Assembly: GCA_934130435.1 (NCBI GenBank)
Contig: CAKOYB010000003.1
Span: 95,507-159,506 of the forward strand
Reading direction: 5' to 3'
Length of the DNA: 64,000 bases
From: an uncultured Clostridia bacterium
GTDB taxonomy: Bacteria > Bacillota > Clostridia > TANB77 > CAG-508
Below the pieces are notes generated by a model. The model was not told the origin of the DNA and made no database searches. It saw only the letters and a list, made by a program, of their open reading frames with translations. Within the stretch, counting starts at the first letter, position 1. The number at the start of each line of letters is the position of its first letter. The position numbers and the translations under genes are program-made. Shown here piece by piece: positions 9,037 through 17,786 of this stretch.

Positions 9037-9045
9037 TATAGTATG
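9037..9045 (-). promoter_or_regulatory. Possible SigE/SigK-type -10 element
   Basis: The minus strand reads CATACTATA, which fits the SigK -10 consensus CATANNNTA and is close to SigE. It is about 33 bases upstream of the small membrane protein ATG. A short motif in AT-rich DNA can arise by chance. Confidence 0.4.
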
Positions 9046-9106
9046 AAATATTAAATATTTATGTTACAATATAAATGTAGAAAAATAGAAAGAAGGTATT
9101 ATAATA

Positions 9107-11497
9107 ATGCATAATAAAATTGAATTGCTTGCACCAGTTCAAAATTTTGATTGCTTAAAGGCTGCTGTTCAAAATGGAGCGGATGCAATATATCTTGGTA
9201 GTAAAGATTTTAATGCAAGAAATAGTGCAACAAACTTTAATATAGAAGAATTAGAAGCCGCTATTGACTATGCTCATTTAAGAAATTTAAAAGTATACTT
9301 GACTTTAAATACGTTAATAAAAAATAATGAATTTGAGGATGCTATAAACCTTGCTCTAAGAGCATATTCTTTTGGAATTGATGGAATAATCGTGCAGGAT
9401 TTAGGACTTGCAAGTTATTTAATTAATCACTATCCATATATCCCATTACATGCAAGTACTCAGATGACATGTCATAGTTTATCCGGAGTAAAATATTTAG
9501 AAGGAATGGGGTTTAAAAGGATAGTCCTTGCTAGAGAATTACCATTAAGCAATATAGAATATATTAAATCAAATTGTTCATGTGAATTAGAAGTATTTAT
9601 CCATGGTGCTCTATGTATTTCCTATTCTGGTTCGTGTTTATATTCTAGTATTGTTGGTGGTCGTTCTGGTAACAGAGGAAAATGTGCACAAGCCTGTAGA
9701 TTACCATATAAGCTTTTTAAAAATAATGCTCAAATTGATGAGGGTTACTTATTAAGTCCTCGTGACTTATCAAGTTTAGATATTTTACCCCAGTTAATAA
9801 ATACTGGTGTTAGTTCTTTAAAAATTGAAGGCAGAATGAAAAGCCCAGAATATGTTGGAACAGTTGTAAGAATTTATAAAAAATACATTAATCAGATTTG
9901 TGAAAACAAACAATATTATATTGAACCAGAAGATAAAAAAACTCTATTGCAAGTATTTAATAGAGGTAATTTTTCTATTGGACACTTTGATAATAAGCCA
10001 AACCTCAATTTAGTATTTAAAGAAAAACCTAATAATACTGGAGTATACTTGGGCCATGTTTCGAATTATAATAAGGATAAAGGCATTATTACAGTAAATT
10101 TAAATGCCTCTATATCTATTGGAGATAGTATAAGTTTTGAAAAAGAGAACACAAAATACCATGTTTCTGAATTGATGAAAAAAAATGAAAATATCAAATC
10201 TGCTAATATTAGCGAAACTGTTAGATTAGGCAGGATGAAAGGAAATATTAACATTGGTGATAAAGTTTTCAAATTAGAAAGCAAATCTCTTATAGATACA
10301 GTAAGACAAAGTATTAATTCAGAAAACATTAAAATTCCACTTCATTGTAGTATAAATTTGGCTTTAAATCAGAAAATATCATTAACTCTTTCTGATGATA
10401 GTGATAATAAAGTAACACTATTTTCAGATGAAATCCCAATAGTTGCCCAAAACTTTCCAATTACTAAAGAACGTCTAATTTATCAATTGAATAAAACAAC
10501 TAATACCCCATTTTATTTTAAAAATATTAAAGTAAATATGGAAGATAATTTATTTGTTCCACATATAAGCAATATAAATAAGTTAAGAAGAAATGCTATT
10601 GCCGAGCTCTCTAATATTATAGTTAATAAATATAAGAAAACAATTAATAAATATTCAATTAAAGCATTTCAAAATTCAAAAATTAGCTCTAACAATTCTT
10701 CGCACAAATTATGCCTATTACTATCTAATTTAAATATTAATTACGATTATTCAAAGCTTTGCAATATTGATAAATTATATATTCCTTTAGCTTTCTTTAT
10801 AAAAAAAGATTATTCTAAAATAATTAATGAATTATCAGATAAGTTTAATACATATATTTATATGCCAATAATAATGAAAGATAATTTTAGAAATATTTTC
10901 AGTTCAGCTATAGAAAATGCCGTTGAAAACTATAATATAAAAGGATTTGTAATTTCAAATATTGGAAATTTAGTTTTTTTAGAAAACTACAAGAATTTAG
11001 AATTTATAGCTAATTATAGCTTTAACATTTTTAATAATGAAACTATAAATTCATTAGAAAATGTAAATACTGTTACAATATCTCCAGAACTAAACATAAA
11101 TGAGATTAATGATATTGCAAAAAATTCATCAAAAGAAACTGAATTTATTGTCTATGGAAATTTACCTTTAATGACTTTAAATTACTGTTTACTAGGAAAT
11201 ACTAATAAATGTTATCCAACTTGTTCTTCTAAATGTACCAGCTCTGATGTATACTCATTAAAGGACAGATTAAACTATAAATTTAAAATTGTTCCTGATA
11301 ACTTTCAAACAATTACTACTATCTATAATAGTAAAACTACATCTATCTTACCTTCTAGTTTAAGTACTAATAACTATAGAATTGATATTTTAGATGAAAC
11401 TATTGAAGAAATAAATAATATAATTCACTTAGTAAAAATCGATCAAAAATTAGAAGGAACCAAATACACTAATGGTAATTTAAATAAAATTGTTTAA
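9107..11497 (+). CDS. U32 family peptidase-like RNA hydroxylation protein
   Basis: 796 residues, typical of the long two-part U32 proteins. The N-terminal half is a TIM-barrel-like domain starting ELLAPVQNFDCLKAAVQNGADAIYLG and containing the U32 signature EVFIHGALCISYSGSC...G.RS.NRG.CAQ.CR at about 160-200, whose cysteines are expected to hold an iron-sulfur cluster. The C-terminal half has further Cys (CLLGNTNKCYPTC near 697-709). Characterised relatives (RlhA, TrhP) hydroxylate 23S rRNA C2501 or tRNA U34; others are annotated as collagenases. I cannot tell which RNA is the substrate. AGAAGG precedes the ATG. It is one of few plus-strand genes and is followed by its own terminator. Confidence 0.88.
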   Translation: MHNKIELLAPVQNFDCLKAAVQNGADAIYLGSKDFNARNSATNFNIEELEAAIDYAHLRNLKVYLTLNTLIKNNEFEDAINLALRAYSFGIDGIIVQDLGLASYLINHYPYIPLHASTQMTCHSLSGVKYLEGMGFKRIVLARELPLSNIEYIKSNCSCELEVFIHGALCISYSGSCLYSSIVGGRSGNRGKCAQACRLPYKLFKNNAQIDEGYLLSPRDLSSLDILPQLINTGVSSLKIEGRMKSPEYVGTVVRIYKKYINQICENKQYYIEPEDKKTLLQVFNRGNFSIGHFDNKPNLNLVFKEKPNNTGVYLGHVSNYNKDKGIITVNLNASISIGDSISFEKENTKYHVSELMKKNENIKSANISETVRLGRMKGNINIGDKVFKLESKSLIDTVRQSINSENIKIPLHCSINLALNQKISLTLSDDSDNKVTLFSDEIPIVAQNFPITKERLIYQLNKTTNTPFYFKNIKVNMEDNLFVPHISNINKLRRNAIAELSNIIVNKYKKTINKYSIKAFQNSKISSNNSSHKLCLLLSNLNINYDYSKLCNIDKLYIPLAFFIKKDYSKIINELSDKFNTYIYMPIIMKDNFRNIFSSAIENAVENYNIKGFVISNIGNLVFLENYKNLEFIANYSFNIFNNETINSLENVNTVTISPELNINEINDIAKNSSKETEFIVYGNLPLMTLNYCLLGNTNKCYPTCSSKCTSSDVYSLKDRLNYKFKIVPDNFQTITTIYNSKTTSILPSSLSTNNYRIDILDETIEEINNIIHLVKIDQKLEGTKYTNGNLNKIV

Positions 11498-11505
11498 TAG
11501 ATAAA

Positions 11506-11548
11506 TGAGCATTAATTAGTTTTATAACCAATTAATGCTCACTTTTTT
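11506..11548. terminator. Intrinsic terminator between the U32 gene and the KAP ATPase gene
   Basis: Stem GAGCATTAATT paired with AATTAATGCTC, then ACTTTTTT. It lies between two convergent genes; the T run is on the plus strand, so it mainly ends the U32 transcript. Confidence 0.85.
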
Positions 11549-13493
11549 AGTTTTTTAATTCATTATTAATTTCTATTATAGCTTTTGAAAACTCTTTAAG
11601 CATTACAATCTTAATGCTGTTTTCTTTTTCAGACACATAATCATCTATTATCTGTCTTATATTATCTAAATTTTCTAATTCTAATCGTGCTATTTCTTTA
11701 TTCTTAATTGCTCGATTTATTAATTTTTCTTTTATTGTCATTATATCTTCATTACTTGCACATGATAATCTTTGAAAAAATTGAAAAGGATCATAATACT
11801 TTAATATTGGTACTGTTGTACAGTCCTTATCAAGTTTCTCATAGAATATTTCCATTTTCATTGGAATACATTTAAATATTTCTTCTGCTTTTTCAATATA
11901 TAGTTTTTCTTTAAGTTTTTCATTTAATTGTTCAAAATGTTTTATTATCTCTGTTGTATCGCTATCCTCTTCTAGAAATTCGATACTTTTAATTTCTTCA
12001 TTCGCATTTTCGTGGTATTTTGAAGTTAATGAAGACACATTCATTCCATCAAAGAACATCATTTTTACAGTTTTTAAATCATATTTTATAAGTTTCTTTT
12101 TAGAAAAATAACTAAAATATCCAAATAGTTTAACCATATCAAATAAATCTATTTTTCCTGTCTTTAAGTTTGAAATAATTTCTTCTATTACTCCATCAAA
12201 CTCATCATCTGGTATCTTCCAGTATTCTTCTGTAAGAAGTCTTTTATATCCAGGCAACTTAGCAACATCAACAGTGTTTATTATTGTCTCCATGTTTTCC
12301 TTAAATACTTTCATATCAAATATTCTTGTTCTTACATATATTTCTATAAACTTAAAAAATCTATAATCAGACTTTATATTATAATAATAATTATTATCAA
12401 ATTCTTTTATATAGAATTGCCTATTATCCATTAGTACCCTTGATGATACTAATAAAGACTTATATTCATCATTATCCTTTATATTTTTAAATTTATCTTT
12501 TGTAACTTTTCCCGCTTTAATTTCAAAAGATACTGCAATAGTAAATATAAGCATCGTTCTTAAAACTTTTTGACTTGTATTTGGATAATTTCTATTTACC
12601 ATGTCAAAAACCTTTTTGAAATCATTTAATGCATGTTTTAAAATTCTTAGGTTTCTAGTTCCACTTTTATTAAATGTATTTGTAATAATCCTTGTGTTTT
12701 CTCTTAAAAATCTAATTAGATCAGTTTCATTCTCGTATCTCATTAGTATTCCATTAATTATATAATTAAACTCTGGTGCATATTCAAAAGTCTCACCAAT
12801 TAGTTTTTCTTTTATTCTTTCATAGTCATTAGCTTTATCAAATACATACTCAATTTTGTCTTGTATTTTTTCAACCATTGGTTTGTCTGTATTTTTTGTT
12901 AAGTCGCCTTGTTTGTCCAAAAGATATGTTGCAATAAATGTCTTCATTTCTAGATTACTACTTTTAAGTTTTGTTGCAAGTTCCTTTTCGTTGCAAATTA
13001 TGATAGTTTTTATATGATCATGTTCTACGAAATTATTAATATATCCTAATATGTCAATAACGTCAACATTTGCTCTTTCTAAGTCGTCAAAGCATAATAT
13101 TTTGTCATCTGTTGAAAAGAAATCTCCATAATTAATTTTGTCTCCATTTTGGGTTACTCCAAAAAAGTTTGCCATGTCAAGTCCTGTTTTTGCATATTCA
13201 GGTATTGTTGTTTGATTGTTGTTGTTCATAAATTTTTTTAAATTTTTATCCATTAATTGAGTAGTTTCAATAAATATTTTTTTGCTTATATCCTCTAAAT
13301 TAGATATTCCATATAAAGACATATAAATAGTTGTAAACTGTTTTCCATTTATATGCATTGTTTCAATTTTATTTCTAATTTTATGATTCCAAAAATATGT
13401 TTTTCCGCTTCCCCACTCGCCATTTATCATTATTGCATAGTCTGTGTAGTCAGACCTGATATAGTCTAATATGCTTTCTACCAAATCGTCCAT
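11547..13493 (-). CDS. KAP family P-loop NTPase
   Basis: 648 residues. Walker A is GEWGSGKT at 25-32 and Walker B ILCFDDLERA near 130-140, followed by a sensor-like region (TIIICNEKEL). This is the KAP NTPase arrangement; the C-terminal 400 residues are helical and charged with no family I recognise. KAP ATPases are often membrane-linked or found with phage defence and mobile genes, but no transmembrane helix is inserted here. I chose ATG 13493, with a GGAGG site, rather than the longer frame back to 13568, which overlaps comF. It sits directly downstream of comF and recD2 on the same strand. Its cellular role is not known. Confidence 0.85.
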   Translation of the reverse strand: MDDLVESILDYIRSDYTDYAIMINGEWGSGKTYFWNHKIRNKIETMHINGKQFTTIYMSLYGISNLEDISKKIFIETTQLMDKNLKKFMNNNNQTTIPEYAKTGLDMANFFGVTQNGDKINYGDFFSTDDKILCFDDLERANVDVIDILGYINNFVEHDHIKTIIICNEKELATKLKSSNLEMKTFIATYLLDKQGDLTKNTDKPMVEKIQDKIEYVFDKANDYERIKEKLIGETFEYAPEFNYIINGILMRYENETDLIRFLRENTRIITNTFNKSGTRNLRILKHALNDFKKVFDMVNRNYPNTSQKVLRTMLIFTIAVSFEIKAGKVTKDKFKNIKDNDEYKSLLVSSRVLMDNRQFYIKEFDNNYYYNIKSDYRFFKFIEIYVRTRIFDMKVFKENMETIINTVDVAKLPGYKRLLTEEYWKIPDDEFDGVIEEIISNLKTGKIDLFDMVKLFGYFSYFSKKKLIKYDLKTVKMMFFDGMNVSSLTSKYHENANEEIKSIEFLEEDSDTTEIIKHFEQLNEKLKEKLYIEKAEEIFKCIPMKMEIFYEKLDKDCTTVPILKYYDPFQFFQRLSCASNEDIMTIKEKLINRAIKNKEIARLELENLDNIRQIIDDYVSEKENSIKIVMLKEFSKAIIEINNELKN

Positions 13494-13527
13494 AAATACC
13501 TCCTTTTTTAAGAATATTATTGATTTA

Positions 13528-14169
13528 TTAGTCTTTAGCCAATGTAAAAACATCAATAATTTTTGCACCAGCTTCTTTTAGCACTTTTGCACATTCGTTT
13601 ACAGTATTTCCTGTTGTATAGATATCATCAAATAATAATACTTTTTTATTTTCTATTTTTTCTTTGTTTTTTATTTTATATGCTCCTATAACATTTTTTC
13701 TTCTTTCAAACAAATTCAACGAACTTTGCATTTTATTATTTTTACACTTGATCATACATTTACTTTCAAGTTTTAATTTTTCTATGCTATCAGTTAATTG
13801 TTTTGCAATTAGAGTACTTTGATTGTATCCCCTTAGTCTATTTCTTTTTTTATGAATAGGAACTGGTATTATTATATCATAGCTTTCAAGAAAATCGCAT
13901 ATTTTTTTATTTTTTAAAATAAATGTAGTAAATGATTTATATATATAAGGTTTGTCATTAAATTTATAGTCAATTATTTTTTCTCTTATTATTCCTTTAT
14001 ATTTAAACAAATATAAATGTTTTTTAAAATACTTATTACTATATATATTTATTTTTTCTTCCAATTCTTCATTTAATTTTAACTCACATTTTTTGCAGAT
14101 ATTATTTTCACACAGCTTATCGCACATTCCGCATACATTTGGATAAATTAAATTTATAAAGTTAAACAT
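13528..14169 (-). CDS. comF: ComF family protein (phosphoribosyltransferase fold)
   Basis: 213 residues. The N-terminal zinc-ribbon-like cluster has C13, C16, C20, C25 and C28. A type I phosphoribosyltransferase domain follows, ending with the PRPP-binding loop VLLFDDIYTTGNT at about 177-189. ComF relatives support uptake or processing of transforming DNA. It follows recD2 by 16 bases; a helicase next to a competence-type protein makes a DNA-processing operon plausible. The AGAGG site is only three bases from ATG 14169, a short spacing, but no other ATG fits the conserved N terminus. Confidence 0.9.
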   Translation of the reverse strand: MFNFINLIYPNVCGMCDKLCENNICKKCELKLNEELEEKINIYSNKYFKKHLYLFKYKGIIREKIIDYKFNDKPYIYKSFTTFILKNKKICDFLESYDIIIPVPIHKKRNRLRGYNQSTLIAKQLTDSIEKLKLESKCMIKCKNNKMQSSLNLFERRKNVIGAYKIKNKEKIENKKVLLFDDIYTTGNTVNECAKVLKEAGAKIIDVFTLAKD

Positions 14170-14185
14170 AAACCTCTATTCCCAT

Positions 14186-16393
14186 TTATATATTTGATAA
14201 TTTATATTCTAATCCGCTATTTCTATTTTTGCTATCGGTATTATTAATCATAAAATCAATTGTTTTATCATTACTAATTATTATCAGTAATTTTTTAGCT
14301 CTTGTTATAGCAGTATAAAGTAAGTTTCTTGTTAATAGCATTGGTGGAACATTTAAAATCGGAAGTATAACAACATCAAATTCACTTCCTTGAGACTTAT
14401 GTACAGTTATTGCATATGCATGTTCTATCTGTTCTAAGTCTTGATACATATACCAACATACTTTTTCATCATCAAATTTAACCTTTATGTTTTTTTCTTC
14501 CTCATTTATTTCTACTATGCTTCCCATCTCACCATTAAAAATTCCGCTTCCATATTCGCTGCTTTCTGTATGTCTTTCCCAATATATATCATAATTATTT
14601 TTAGTTTGCATTATTCTGTCACCAACTCTGTATATATTGCTACCATTATGTCTTTCTTTCTTTTTTTCACTTTTAGGATTTAATTCTTCTTGCAAGTATT
14701 TATTAAGTTCTTTAGTTCCAAGAATTCCTTTTTTACTTGGCGTGATTACTTGTATGTTTTTAAAAAAATCATAATTTCCAAACTTTTTTAATCTTTCTTT
14801 ACACAAACTTAAGATTTGATACAATGCCTTTTCTTTATTAACTTCTTTTATATAAAAAAAGTCTTGTTTAAGTTCCGCATCATCACTTGTAATAAAACTC
14901 ATACCATGATTTACATTATGTGCATTTAGTATTATTTTACTTTTAGCAGCTTGTCTAAATATTTTATCTAATCTTATAGTTATAAATTTTTCGGATTTAA
15001 TTAAGCTTTTTAGGACTGTTCCTGGTCCTACAGAAGGTAATTGGTCTATATCTCCAACTAAGACTAGCTTTGTTCCCAAATAAACTGCTTTTAATAGGTA
15101 GTTCATAAGCAATGTATCTACCATAGACATTTCATCTATAATTATTATATCTGCATCTATAGGCGTAATACTTCTTTCGGCATCATTTAATTGAAGTTCT
15201 TCTTTAAATTTTCCAATTTCTAGTAATCTATGTAATGTTTGTGCTTTTCTTCCTGTTGCTTCTGTCATTCGTTTTGCTGCCCTTCCTGTTGGTGCACATA
15301 GTACCACTTTCTTTCCATAAGTGTTGTATATTTCAATTATCGATCTAATAATTGTTGTTTTTCCTGTTCCAGGACCACCAGTTATAATGCAAACATTATT
15401 TTCGTTTACTGTCTGAACTGCTTCAACCTGTTTCTCAGATAAAATTATATTTGATTTTTCTTCTTGTATTTTTATTTCCTTTTTTATATTTTTTATTTTT
15501 TTCGTGTTATCTGCTTTATCTAGTGCCAAAAGTTTTTGTGCAATATACTCTTCTGCTTTATAAAATAGCTCCAAATATACCCAAGTGCTTTTATCCCTTT
15601 CTTCTGTGTATATTTCTTCGTTTACTTTTAGATTAATAAATTCACTTTCAATTAAATCTTCACTAACATTTAATAAATTGTGTACAAACTCTATAAGATT
15701 TTCTTTAACAACACATGTATGTCCATTATATGTTATTATATTTAAACTATATTTAATAGCTGTTTGTATTCTTTTTGGATTAGAATAATCAATTCCAAGA
15801 TCTATAGCCATTTTATCTATTTGTTTAAAATCCAAACCATGAATTAAATCCACCAAAATATATGGATTTTCTTCTATTTTTTTTATTGTTTCTTTTCCTA
15901 GCTTTTCATATATTGCCTGAACGGCACTTGTTGGAATAGAAAATTTGTCTAAGAATTTTATAATTTGCCATAAATCTAAGTTTTCATTAAATATTTGCCC
16001 TATTTCTATTGCTTTAGAATCAGTTATTCCTTTTATTATAGATAATTTTTCTGGTTCTGTTTTCAGAATTGCGATTGTTTCTTTTCCAAAAGTTTCCACT
16101 ATTCTTTTTGCAGTAACAGGACCTATTCCCTTTATATTACCAGCTACAAGGTATTTCTCAATAGCTTCTTCTGTTTCCGGTATAACTTTTTCAAATGTTT
16201 CAATTTTGAACTGTTTTCCATATTCTGGATGAGTCATAAATTTTCCAGTTAATTTTAAATTATCTCCAATATTTATAAAAGGTAAATACCCAACAACAGT
16301 AAATATTTCTTCATCAGTTTCTAGTAAAGCAATTGTATAGCTATTAATATCATTTTTATAAATAATCTCAGCTAGCTCTCCTATTAGTTCCAT
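14186..16393 (-). CDS. recD2: RecD2-type ATP-dependent 5'-3' DNA helicase
   Basis: 735 residues, the length of RecD2 proteins that act without RecBC. The N-terminal part has an OB-like domain and helix-hairpin-helix repeats (IKGIGPVTAKRI near 89-100). The superfamily 1B helicase core has Walker A GGPGTGKTT near 338-346, Walker B IIIIDEMSMVD, motif VGDIDQLPSVGPG and the C-terminal VHKSQGSEFD. It unwinds DNA with a free 5' end and is linked to repair and mismatch tolerance. GAGGAAAG precedes ATG 16393. First gene of the recD2-comF-KAP operon, divergent from a small gene. Confidence 0.95.
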   Translation of the reverse strand: MELIGELAEIIYKNDINSYTIALLETDEEIFTVVGYLPFINIGDNLKLTGKFMTHPEYGKQFKIETFEKVIPETEEAIEKYLVAGNIKGIGPVTAKRIVETFGKETIAILKTEPEKLSIIKGITDSKAIEIGQIFNENLDLWQIIKFLDKFSIPTSAVQAIYEKLGKETIKKIEENPYILVDLIHGLDFKQIDKMAIDLGIDYSNPKRIQTAIKYSLNIITYNGHTCVVKENLIEFVHNLLNVSEDLIESEFINLKVNEEIYTEERDKSTWVYLELFYKAEEYIAQKLLALDKADNTKKIKNIKKEIKIQEEKSNIILSEKQVEAVQTVNENNVCIITGGPGTGKTTIIRSIIEIYNTYGKKVVLCAPTGRAAKRMTEATGRKAQTLHRLLEIGKFKEELQLNDAERSITPIDADIIIIDEMSMVDTLLMNYLLKAVYLGTKLVLVGDIDQLPSVGPGTVLKSLIKSEKFITIRLDKIFRQAAKSKIILNAHNVNHGMSFITSDDAELKQDFFYIKEVNKEKALYQILSLCKERLKKFGNYDFFKNIQVITPSKKGILGTKELNKYLQEELNPKSEKKKERHNGSNIYRVGDRIMQTKNNYDIYWERHTESSEYGSGIFNGEMGSIVEINEEEKNIKVKFDDEKVCWYMYQDLEQIEHAYAITVHKSQGSEFDVVILPILNVPPMLLTRNLLYTAITRAKKLLIIISNDKTIDFMINNTDSKNRNSGLEYKLSNI

Positions 16394-16476
16394 TCTTTCC
16401 TCTTATCTTTCTTTTCATAAAGTATATCAAATAAAAAAATAATCTACAACAAGTTTTCTATATTATTTTTATTTTG

Positions 16477-16505
16477 TTGATTTTTATTTTTTTATATGAT
16501 AATAT
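16477..16505 (+). promoter_or_regulatory. SigA-type promoter for the small gene at 16535
   Basis: TTGATT (16477-16482), a 17-base spacer and TAATAT (16500-16505), about 30 bases upstream of the start codon. Confidence 0.65.
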
Positions 16506-16534
16506 TTATTTAACTTATTATTGAGGTGATAATT

Positions 16535-16714
16535 ATGAGTAACGAAGAAAAAAATATAAAAATAGTAACTGGAGATGGCAAAGATCTAAAAATATCAGAA
16601 GTTGATACACATATATCTTCATTAAAGCCTAAGACAAAATCTAAAAATGAAAAAGGAAGCAAAATAGTTATTCCTAAGGTTGATTATACTAAAAAAACAA
16701 CTAAATCAAATTAA
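16535..16714 (+). CDS. Small basic hypothetical protein
   Basis: 59 residues, starting MSNEEKNIKI, rich in Lys, Ser and Thr, with no membrane segment and a Lys/Thr-rich tail ending KKTTKSN. ATG 16535 has a perfect GAGGTG site six bases upstream; the frame could open at GTG 16526 but that codon is part of the site. It has its own promoter and a strong terminator, so it is very likely expressed. I do not recognise the family and assign no function. Confidence 0.75.
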   Translation: MSNEEKNIKIVTGDGKDLKISEVDTHISSLKPKTKSKNEKGSKIVIPKVDYTKKTTKSN

Positions 16715-16731
16715 TCAAATTTTATACGTTA

Positions 16732-16775
16732 AATAAAAATAAGGACTAGAAATACAATTCCTAGTCCTTATTTTT
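16732..16775. terminator. Bidirectional intrinsic terminator
   Basis: Stem AAATAAGGACTAG paired with CTAGTCCTTATTT, with A and T runs outside. It ends the small plus-strand gene and can also end the convergent minus-strand gene stopping at 16803. Confidence 0.88.
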
Positions 16776-16802
16776 ATATTAATTCACACGCACTCTATTA
16801 TC

Positions 16803-17636
16803 TTATTCTCCTCTTCCTTCTGGAAGTGCATTAGGTAATTCAAGTCTAATTCTAATTTTAAACACATAATTTATAGCTCTAACAATTTTGCTTTGTTTAA
16901 TTCTTTGCCATATAGATGGTCTAGCTTCAAATGTTGGTCTATAATATTGTTCTTGAGGAATCTGTTCCATTACTGGTTGTTCTTCAACTTGAGTTTCTTC
17001 TACAGGAGTTGGTATTCCTTTTAGCGCTTCTGCAATTTCTATTCCTATAAAACTTAAAGCTTTTGATTTATCTTCAATTCTTTCCATATCTATTTCTATA
17101 TGTAAATTTGCTTCTAAGTTGTTTATTCTAGCATTGATTAGCTTTAATGCATCTTCATAATTTTGTGAATTTTTACTTTTGCATCTTCCAATAACACTTA
17201 ATGTATCTATTATATCTTCATCAAAAGAAGAAGCTGAGACTCTTAATATGCTTTTCCAATCTTTTTCTTTGTTTTCAACAATATTAAGTAATTCTCTTAA
17301 TTTTGATGCAAGTTCTATATTTTTTTCTCTTTGTCTAATTAGCTTTTCTATTTTTTTAGTATTTTCTTCAAATAATGTTGTTGCATATTCTACTAATCCA
17401 TATGCAGCTTTATATACTGATGCTGGAAAATTCTTTTTTTGTGGATATTCTATTAAATATGTCTTTATTGAATCTATTAAATCTTTAAAATAAGCATCAT
17501 CATCTAATTGAATTATTTGTTTCTTACTATTTGGATTTATTAATTTTTGAATTTTATCAATATTTGACAATATTTTTTCTTCAGTAATTACCATTCTTAC
17601 GTTTACTATGCCTTGTGTTCTTCTAAATATAGACAT
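16803..17636 (-). CDS. Hypothetical helical protein with Pro/Gln linker
   Basis: 277 residues, not recognised. Residues 15-200 are charged and probably alpha-helical, with coiled-coil-like stretches (KKIEKLIRQREKNIELASKLRELL). A low-complexity linker rich in Glu, Pro and Gln follows (about 208-230), then a basic C-terminal segment with alternating Arg and Ile (IVRAINYVFKIRIRLE) that may sit on a membrane or bind nucleic acid. GGAGG precedes ATG 17636, and a good promoter lies upstream. No signal peptide is seen. Confidence 0.72.
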   Translation of the reverse strand: MSIFRRTQGIVNVRMVITEEKILSNIDKIQKLINPNSKKQIIQLDDDAYFKDLIDSIKTYLIEYPQKKNFPASVYKAAYGLVEYATTLFEENTKKIEKLIRQREKNIELASKLRELLNIVENKEKDWKSILRVSASSFDEDIIDTLSVIGRCKSKNSQNYEDALKLINARINNLEANLHIEIDMERIEDKSKALSFIGIEIAEALKGIPTPVEETQVEEQPVMEQIPQEQYYRPTFEARPSIWQRIKQSKIVRAINYVFKIRIRLELPNALPEGRGE

Positions 17637-17681
17637 GTAAACCTCCCTCCTTTGTATTATGTTTCTAATGTTACCGTTTAT

Positions 17682-17710
17682 ATTATATATCTATTTATTT
17701 TTTTCTACAA
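17682..17710 (-). promoter_or_regulatory. SigA-type promoter for the hypothetical gene at 16803
   Basis: On the minus strand TTGTAG (17705-17710), a 17-base spacer and a perfect TATAAT (17682-17687), about 45 bases upstream of ATG 17636. Confidence 0.65.
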
Positions 17711-17786
17711 TAAAAAACATAAAAAAATATTTTTCTTTTCTGTTACAATTTTATTACAACATTATTACATTAGTCAACATTTTTTG

